Positions 58,906-64,000 of a stretch of DNA of 64,000 nt are shown here, in pieces. Every line of letters begins with the position of its first letter. The first letter of the stretch is position 1. The notes below the pieces were generated by a model. It was not told the origin of the DNA. It made no database searches and saw only the letters and a program-made list of their open reading frames with translations. The stretch covers positions 6,089,001-6,153,000 of the forward strand of contig NZ_CP039690.1 of the NCBI RefSeq assembly GCF_005144885.1. The letters run 5' to 3'. The translations under genes were made by a program, and so were the position numbers. Origin of the DNA: Phreatobacter stygius. GTDB taxonomy: Bacteria > Pseudomonadota > Alphaproteobacteria > Rhizobiales > Phreatobacteraceae.

Positions 58906-59940
58906 ATGCGCTCCATGCTTCGGTCTCTCGCCGCCGCCTTCGTCGTCCTGGTCGCCTTGGGCCTGGCGGCGCCGGTGATGGCCCAGCCGGCACCACCCCA
59001 GCCGACCGCGGTCAACCCGACGGCCCTGTCGGTCAATGAGCGCCAGCTGATGGAGCAGTTGCGGGCGGGAACGCCGGGCACCGGCACCACGGTATCCGGG
59101 CGCGGCACCATTCCGAACCTCGATTCACAGGTCCTGATCCAGCCCCAGGGCCAGGCCTGGCGGGTGTTCCACCAGGGCGCCATGCACTGGATCGCCGGCA
59201 TCGCCATCCTCGGCATGCTGGCCTTGCTGGCGCTGTTCTACCTGGTGCGCGGCACGATCAAGGTCGAGAAGGGCCTGTCGGGCTTCAAGATCTTGCGGTT
59301 TTCCAGCTTCGAGCGCCTGGTGCACTGGATGGTCGCCGGCTGCTTCATCATTCTCGGCCTGTCCGGGCTAAATGTGACGGTCGGCAAGTTCCTGCTGCTG
59401 CCGCTGCTCGGCGAGGACGCCTTCGCGGTCACCGCGCAATGGGCCAAATATGCCCATAACTACCTGGCCTGGCCGTTCATGCTCGGGCTTGCCGTGATGT
59501 TCCTGACCTGGGTTGGCCACAACATTCCGAGCCGCGTCGACCTGCAATGGATCAGGCAGGGCGGCGGCATGCTCGCCAACGGCGCCCACCCGCCGGCGCG
59601 CAAGTTTAATGCCGGCCAGAAGGGCATCTTCTGGGCCGTCATGATCGGCGGCGCGGCGCTGTCGCTGTCCGGCATCTATCTGTTGTTCCCCTATACCGCC
59701 GGCGGTGTCCTGGCGCTGCAGTTCTGGAACATCGTGCATGGGCTCGCCGGCGTGCTGCTGATCGCCGTGATCCTCGCCCATATCTATATCGGCACGCTCG
59801 GCATGCAGGGTGCCGCCGAAGCCATGACCACAGGCGAGGTCGATCTCAACTGGGCCAAGGAGCATCATTCGCTCTGGGTTCAGGAAGAGGCCGACAAGGG
59901 CAAGCTGCACCCGCACGCGGTTGTCCATCCCGCCGAATAG
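58906..59940 (+). CDS. Formate dehydrogenase gamma subunit (cytochrome b)
   Basis: A 344-residue membrane protein. A signal-like first segment (residues 5-25) ends AAPVMAQ. A polar region with LSVNERQLMEQLRAGTPGTGTTVSGRGTIPN precedes the cytochrome b556 domain from about residue 80, with about five helices. The haem-ligand histidines are expected in FERLVHWMVAG, AHNYLAWPF and NIVHGLAGVLLIAVILAHIYIG. It passes electrons to quinone. The ATG at 58906 follows AGAGAGGATC; the longer frame from 58813 is rejected. Confidence 0.92.
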   Translation: MRSMLRSLAAAFVVLVALGLAAPVMAQPAPPQPTAVNPTALSVNERQLMEQLRAGTPGTGTTVSGRGTIPNLDSQVLIQPQGQAWRVFHQGAMHWIAGIAILGMLALLALFYLVRGTIKVEKGLSGFKILRFSSFERLVHWMVAGCFIILGLSGLNVTVGKFLLLPLLGEDAFAVTAQWAKYAHNYLAWPFMLGLAVMFLTWVGHNIPSRVDLQWIRQGGGMLANGAHPPARKFNAGQKGIFWAVMIGGAALSLSGIYLLFPYTAGGVLALQFWNIVHGLAGVLLIAVILAHIYIGTLGMQGAAEAMTTGEVDLNWAKEHHSLWVQEEADKGKLHPHAVVHPAE

Positions 59941-59964
59941 CGGCACGATCCGAACTGTCTCGCG

Positions 59965-59988
59965 CGCCCGGCTCCGGCCGGGCGTTTT
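59965..59988 (+). terminator. Intrinsic terminator after the formate dehydrogenase gamma gene
   Basis: CGCCCGG (59965-59971) pairs perfectly with CCGGGCG (59978-59984), with a six-base loop, followed by TTTT. Twenty-five bases after the stop. Confidence 0.8.
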
Positions 59989-60069
59989 CGTTTGCGGTTT
60001 CGCTTCGCCGGACGAATATGCATTGCTGGCGGAGGCAACCGTCGATCGGCTGGACGCAAGCGGAGCATC

Positions 60070-60630
60070 ATGAAGGTCATTGGGCTTGCCGGATGGAGCG
60101 GCGCGGGCAAGACGACCCTGCTGGTCAAGGTCCTCCAGCTGTTGACCGCGCGCGGCCTCAAGGTCGCGACCCTGAAACATGCGCACCATGCCTTCGATAT
60201 CGATCAGCCGGGCAAGGATTCGCACGCCCATCGCGCCGCCGGCGCGAGCGAGGTGCTGGTCGCCTCGGCCCATCGTTACGCGCTGATCCACGAATTGCGC
60301 GGCGAAGACGAGCTAACGCTGGCCGAACTGCTGCGCAAGCTGTCGCCCTGCGACCTGGTCATCGTCGAAGGCTTCAAGAGTTATGGCCATCCCAAGGTCG
60401 AGGTCCATCGGGCCGCCAATGACAAGCCCTGGCTGTTCGGCGAGCTCGCCAATATCAGCGGGATCGTCGCCGATGGACCGGCCCCGGACTTCACCGGTCC
60501 TGTCGCCGATCTCGATGACGTGGCGGCTGCCGCCGAACTGCTGCTGGCCGCGGCCGAGCCGATCGCCGCCGTGCTGGCGACGCTCGATGGCGCCGGCCGG
60601 CCTCATCTCCCGCGCCGCCGCGACCCGTGA
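60070..60630 (+). CDS. mobB: Molybdopterin-guanine dinucleotide biosynthesis adapter MobB
   Basis: A 186-residue GTP-binding protein with the P-loop GWSGAGKTTL (residues 8-17), LKHAHHAFDIDQPGKDSHAHRAAGA and DLVIVEGFKSYGHPKVEVHR. MobB assists MobA in making the guanine-dinucleotide form of the molybdenum cofactor used by the formate dehydrogenase. It precedes moeA by 12 bases. Confidence 0.93.
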   Translation: MKVIGLAGWSGAGKTTLLVKVLQLLTARGLKVATLKHAHHAFDIDQPGKDSHAHRAAGASEVLVASAHRYALIHELRGEDELTLAELLRKLSPCDLVIVEGFKSYGHPKVEVHRAANDKPWLFGELANISGIVADGPAPDFTGPVADLDDVAAAAELLLAAAEPIAAVLATLDGAGRPHLPRRRDP

Positions 60631-60642
60631 TAAGCCTGGACC

Positions 60643-61896
60643 ATGGCGCAACTTTCCTCCGATCATTTCGCCTTTGGCGGCGCACTGCTGTCGGTTGCTG
60701 ACGCGATCGCCAAGGTCGCCGCCAATCTCACGCCGGTCGCCGAGACCGAACGCCTGGCCTTGCTCGACGCCGATGGCCGGATTCTCGCGGCCGACCTGGT
60801 GGCGGGCGTCGATCTGCCGCCCTTTTTCAATTCGGCCGTCGACGGTTATGCCGTGCGCTTCGTCGATCTCGATGGCGCCGCCGACACGGTCTTGCCGATC
60901 GGCGGCAAGGTCGCGGCCGGTGCCGCGCTCGGCCGGCCGGCTAAGGCCGGGGAGGCGGTGCGCATCTTCACCGGCGCGCCCATGCCCGCCGGCACCGACA
61001 CGGTGTTCATGCAGGAGGACGTCAGGCTCGACGGCGACCGGGTCATCCTGCCCAAGGGCCTGAAGCCGGGTGCCAATTGCCGGCCGGCCGGCGAGGACCT
61101 GCCGCGCGGCCAACTGGCGCTGGCGGCCGGACGGCGCATCACGCCCGAGGCGGTGGCGCTGGCGGCAGCCCTTGGCATTACCCATCTCGATGTGCGCCGG
61201 CGGGTGAAGGTCGCCGTCTTTTCCACCGGCGACGAGATCGTGTCGCCGGGACAGCCGCTCGCCGAAGCCCAGCTTTATGATTCCAACCGTTTCACCCTGC
61301 AGGCCTTGCTGCGCCGGCTGGGCGCCGAGGTCACTGATCTCGGCATTCTCGGCGACGACCGGGCGACGGTTGCCGCGGCACTGGCCAAGGCCGCCCGCGG
61401 CCATGACCTGATCCTGACCTCGGGCGGCGTCTCGACCGGCGACGAAGATCACGTCAAGGCGGCGGTCGAACAGGCCGGCAGCCTGACCTTCTGGCGGCTC
61501 GCCATCAAGCCGGGCCGGCCGGTCGCCATGGGTGTCGTCGACGGCACGGCCTTCATCGGACTGCCGGGCAATCCGGTGGCGGTCTTCGTCACCTTCGCCC
61601 ATGTGGTCAGGCCGTTCCTGACGGCGCTCGGCGGCGGCGTGCCCGAGGCGCCCTTGGCCCTGCCGGTGCGGGTGAGCTTTGCCTACAAAAAGAAACAGGG
61701 CCGGCGCGAATATGTCCGCGTGGCCTTGCGGCGAGGCGCCGACGGCGTCGTCGAAGCCGCCAAACACCCGCGCGAGGGCGCTGGCGTCATCACCTCGCTG
61801 ACCGAGACCGACGGGCTGGTCGAGTTGCCGGAAGAGGTGACCGAGCTAAAGGCCGGCGACATGGCCGGTTTCCTGGCTTATGCGCTGCTGCGGTAG
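60643..61896 (+). CDS. moeA: Molybdopterin molybdenumtransferase MoeA
   Basis: A 417-residue enzyme that inserts molybdate into adenylated molybdopterin. Landmarks are PPFFNSAVDGYAVR (near residue 60), FTGAPMPAGTDTVFMQED (near 108), FSTGDEIVSPG, LTSGGVSTGDEDHV (near 261) and GLPGNPVAVFVTF (near 306). Length is normal. It shares the mobB transcript. In this cofactor set mobA and fdhD lie convergently just beyond a repeat-containing spacer. Confidence 0.94.
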   Translation: MAQLSSDHFAFGGALLSVADAIAKVAANLTPVAETERLALLDADGRILAADLVAGVDLPPFFNSAVDGYAVRFVDLDGAADTVLPIGGKVAAGAALGRPAKAGEAVRIFTGAPMPAGTDTVFMQEDVRLDGDRVILPKGLKPGANCRPAGEDLPRGQLALAAGRRITPEAVALAAALGITHLDVRRRVKVAVFSTGDEIVSPGQPLAEAQLYDSNRFTLQALLRRLGAEVTDLGILGDDRATVAAALAKAARGHDLILTSGGVSTGDEDHVKAAVEQAGSLTFWRLAIKPGRPVAMGVVDGTAFIGLPGNPVAVFVTFAHVVRPFLTALGGGVPEAPLALPVRVSFAYKKKQGRREYVRVALRRGADGVVEAAKHPREGAGVITSLTETDGLVELPEEVTELKAGDMAGFLAYALLR

Positions 61897-61936
61897 GGCC
61901 TGATCGCTTCGGTTGAAGCGCTCTGCACAAAGGTTT

Positions 61937-62139
61937 GCCGTCCTTCGAGGGCTCGCGCAAGGGCGCTCGCACCTCAGGACGAGGGATGCGGGGAATCGCA
62001 GTTGTGGCGGTGAAAGATGCGCCTTCGCGTTCGTGTTTCATCTGCAACATCAATGCAGTACACAAACATCCCTCATCCCCGCGACAAAAGCTTCGCTTTT
62101 GCGCTGAAGGTGCGAGCGCGGCGAGCCTCGAAGGACGGC
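61937..62139. repeat. Large palindromic intergenic element between moeA and the convergent genes
   Basis: GCCGTCCTTCGAGG (61937-61950) is mirrored exactly by CCTCGAAGGACGGC (62126-62139). Inside, GCGCTCGCACCT and GAGGGATG have inverted partners AGGTGCGAGCGC and CATCCCTC. The 310-bp spacer 61897-62206 contains no other recognised feature. Elements of this form are common between genes in Hyphomicrobiales. Confidence 0.75.
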
Positions 62140-62206
62140 TAACCTCTATGCAAATCGCAGGGGTGCTTCAATTCGAAATGATCGCGCGCTGATCGGCCAA
62201 AACGGC

Positions 62207-62395
62207 TCAGTTCGGCTTGGAAATACCCGACCAGTCGCGGCCGACCAGGTTGTTGCCGGCCTCGTTGTGGCGCAGCTGCGCGCCGGCGCCGGTATAACGT
62301 GCGTCGGCCGTCGTCTGCACGGTCGCGTTCAGAAGCATGCCGGCACCGGTCGCGAGCACGATGGCCACGAGGAAACCCAACAGCATGACCTTCAT
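62207..62395 (-). CDS. Small single-pass membrane protein of unknown function
   Basis: A 62-residue protein beginning MKVMLLGFLVAIVLATGAGMLL, a single membrane segment or uncleaved signal, followed by about 40 polar residues ending GISKPN. The strong ribosome-binding site GGGGAGGC directly before the ATG supports it. No family was recognised. It lies downstream of mobA on the same strand; 69 bases separate them. Confidence 0.65.
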   Translation of the reverse strand: MKVMLLGFLVAIVLATGAGMLLNATVQTTADARYTGAGAQLRHNEAGNNLVGRDWSGISKPN

Positions 62396-62464
62396 GAAAG
62401 CCTCCCCGAACGGGCGCCGAAGCCCTTGTTTTGTCGACAGATTCTAGCAGTTCGCCGGATCATT

Positions 62465-63109
62465 TCAAGCGTCGTGGTGACGCAGCGCGATCGCATCCGC
62501 CTCGGCCAGGTCCTCGGGCGTATTGGCGTTGAAGAACGGGTCGTAAGGCACAAGCGGCCAGAGCGCGGCCGCGACGCCGTGGCGGGCGGTCCAGCGGTCG
62601 ATCTTGCGCATGTCCTCGACCACGAGGGCATGGCGCAGATCAGCCCTGAGATCGACCCGCCAGAGCCCGATGACCGGATGGGTCTGCTCGCCCGATTGGG
62701 CGCAGGCGAGCGGCACGCCGGCCTCCTGGCGCGCAATATGAAGCCGGCTCACCAGATCACGCGGCAGGAACGGTGCGTCGGTCGCAACCGACAGGACCCA
62801 TGCGATGTCGGGCCGGTGGGCGGCCGTCCAGTCGAGCGCCGCCAGGATGCCGGCAAGCGGTCCGGCAAAGCCCGGCACGTCGTCGGCGACCACTGGAAAT
62901 CCCAGAAAACCGAAACGGTCCGGGTCGCCATTGGCATTGACGATCAGCCCGTCGCATTGCGGCGCCAGGCGTTCGACGACCCGATCGAGAATGGTCCGGC
63001 CGCCGACCGTCTTCAGCGGCTTGTCGCCACCGCCCATGCGCCGGGCGAGCCCACCGGCCAAGAGGACGCCGAGGGTTGCGGGATAGCCAGGTTTGGACCG
63101 TTCAGTCAT
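62465..63109 (-). CDS. mobA: Molybdenum cofactor guanylyltransferase MobA
   Basis: A 214-residue nucleotidyltransferase with the GTP-binding motif [17 protein letters not shown] (near residue 12), the segment IVNANGDP, and [14 protein letters not shown] with the metal-binding Asp. It transfers GMP to molybdopterin. The ATG at 63109 lies within the last eight bases of fdhD, so translation of the two is coupled. A longer frame (to 63157) would run deeper into fdhD and is rejected. Confidence 0.92.
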   Translation of the reverse strand: MTERSKPGYPATLGVLLAGGLARRMGGGDKPLKTVGGRTILDRVVERLAPQCDGLIVNANGDPDRFGFLGFPVVADDVPGFAGPLAGILAALDWTAAHRPDIAWVLSVATDAPFLPRDLVSRLHIARQEAGVPLACAQSGEQTHPVIGLWRVDLRADLRHALVVEDMRKIDRWTARHGVAAALWPLVPYDPFFNANTPEDLAEADAIALRHHDA

Positions 63110-63974
63110 CGCCGCCGGAGCCTTTCCGGTGATGCCGGGCGCTTTCCTCCTCGACATAGGACAGGTCCTGGTCGAACACGATGCGGTCCTCGCCGGCGAG
63201 CGCGACGAAACGCTTGCCGCGCGCCCGGCCGATCAGCGTCAGGCCGCATTGGCGCGCCAGCGCGACGCCCCAGGCGGTGAAGCCGGAGCGCGACACCAGG
63301 ATCGGAATGCCCATGCGCACGGTCTTGATGACCATTTCCGAGGTCAGCCGCCCGGTCGTGTAGAACAGCTTGTCGCCACCGCTCTCGCCGTGCCGGTACA
63401 TCCAGCCGGCGATCTTGTCGACGGCATTGTGCCGGCCGACATCTTCCATATAGACCAAGGGCTTGTCCTCTTTGCAGAGGACGCAGCCATGGATCGCGCC
63501 GGCGGTCAGGTAGAGCGACGGCATGGTGTTGATGGCATTGGTCAGGCGATAGAGCCAGGACGTCTTGAACTGGGTCGCCGGCAGCTTGATCTCGGCCAGC
63601 GCTTCCATCAGGTCGCCGAAAGCCGTGCCCTGGGCGCAGCCCGAGGTCTGCGTCCGCTTGCGGAGCTTGTCCTCGAAATTGGTGTCGGTGTCGGTGCGCA
63701 CCACCACCACTTCGAGGTCTTCGTCATAGTCGACGCCGGTCACCACGTCGGTGGCTTTCAGCATGTTCTGGTTCAGGAGATAGCCGATCGCCAGGTAATC
63801 CGGGTAATCGCCGATCGTCATCATGGTGACGATCTCCTGGGCGTTCAGATAGAGCGTCAGCGGCCGCTCGACCGTCACCGAGGTCTCGATCGCCCGGCCG
63901 CGCTCGTCGACGCCGGCGACCCTTTCGGTGAGTCTCGGATCCTCGGGGTTCGGAACGATCAGGGGACCTGCCAT
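63102..63974 (-). CDS. fdhD: Formate dehydrogenase accessory sulfurtransferase FdhD
   Basis: A 290-residue protein that transfers sulfur to the molybdenum cofactor of formate dehydrogenase. Landmarks are [59 protein letters not shown] and [32 protein letters not shown]. The catalytic loop reads TSGCAQGT, with one cysteine rather than the CxxC of E. coli FdhD; a second cysteine pair, CVLC, occurs near residue 167. The ATG at 63974 is preferred over a GTG three codons earlier. Overlaps mobA by eight bases. Confidence 0.92.
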   Translation of the reverse strand: MAGPLIVPNPEDPRLTERVAGVDERGRAIETSVTVERPLTLYLNAQEIVTMMTIGDYPDYLAIGYLLNQNMLKATDVVTGVDYDEDLEVVVVRTDTDTNFEDKLRKRTQTSGCAQGTAFGDLMEALAEIKLPATQFKTSWLYRLTNAINTMPSLYLTAGAIHGCVLCKEDKPLVYMEDVGRHNAVDKIAGWMYRHGESGGDKLFYTTGRLTSEMVIKTVRMGIPILVSRSGFTAWGVALARQCGLTLIGRARGKRFVALAGEDRIVFDQDLSYVEEESARHHRKGSGGDD

Positions 63975-64000
63975 CACGATCACTCGAAGACGATCCGGGG

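Noticed and set aside
59989-60069. Molybdenum-cofactor riboswitch before mobB
   Set aside because: The 80 bases between the terminator and mobB are too short for that aptamer and show no matching helices by eye.

Overview
This is a high-GC chromosomal window from an alphaproteobacterium, most likely in the Hyphomicrobiales (Rhizobiales; a Bosea-, Phreatobacter- or Bradyrhizobium-like lineage). This placement is inferred from protein families, the hmu haem-uptake arrangement, Irr/RirA-type iron boxes and the formate dehydrogenase accessory cluster; no rRNA is present. I saw no rRNA, tRNA, prophage or CRISPR array.

Layout. (1) 1-8626: a catabolic island with divergent arms. The minus arm holds a family-5 substrate-binding protein, an RpiR regulator, an isochorismatase-like hydrolase and a glutamine-synthetase-family ligase cut by the window edge. 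The plus arm holds an M20 deacylase, a split AtuA pair and a serine hydrolase. (2) 8650-9989: a palindromic intergenic repeat interrupted by a complete IS110-family element. (3) 10059-18468: a minus-strand operon for a branched-chain-type (HAAT) ABC transporter with an acyl-CoA synthetase and an APH-like kinase, preceded by a GntR regulator; the same TTGTC-N-GACAA operator lies upstream of both. (4) 18672-26875: haem acquisition (Rrf2 regulator, hmuVUT, hemP, TonB-dependent receptor, TonB, IsdG-like haem oxygenase, HutX). (5) 26876-32973: repeat-rich spacer, NIPSNAP and VOC proteins, then a GMC alcohol oxidoreductase, an alkyl sulfatase and a small secreted protein. (6) 33221-44206: a second HAAT transporter, whose permease and both ATPases are fused in one protein, with a dehydrogenase, a beta-keto acid cleavage enzyme, a GntR regulator, an SDR, a phosphoesterase and a GlcD-like oxidase. 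(7) 44387-63974: a molybdenum/formate dehydrogenase region: DUF2478, TusA, HxlR plus quinone reductase, WD40-cytochrome c, a polyferredoxin, DUF4444/6505/6352/3305/3306, an HTH-TorD chaperone, a TAT-target peptide, formate dehydrogenase alpha/beta/gamma, and mobB, moeA, mobA and fdhD.

Strongest observation. The IS110 element carries a readable bridge RNA. In the 5' non-coding end, two loops contain four guide segments. The target guides match the two sides of the occupied site (6-7 nt and 9 nt, around a CT core). The donor guides match the element's own right and left ends (9 nt and 7-8 nt, around the same CT core). The uninterrupted target is present elsewhere in the window at 33148-33161 and, on the other strand, at 8667-8680. 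The right donor guide overlaps the recombinase start codon, and the ribosome-binding site lies inside the donor loop, which suggests built-in coupling between guide RNA folding and translation. Joining the two ends would also create a promoter that reads into the bridge RNA.

Other points of interest are the HTH-TorD fusion, the triple LivM-LivG-LivF fusion, and two kinds of iron box between hemP and the haem receptor.
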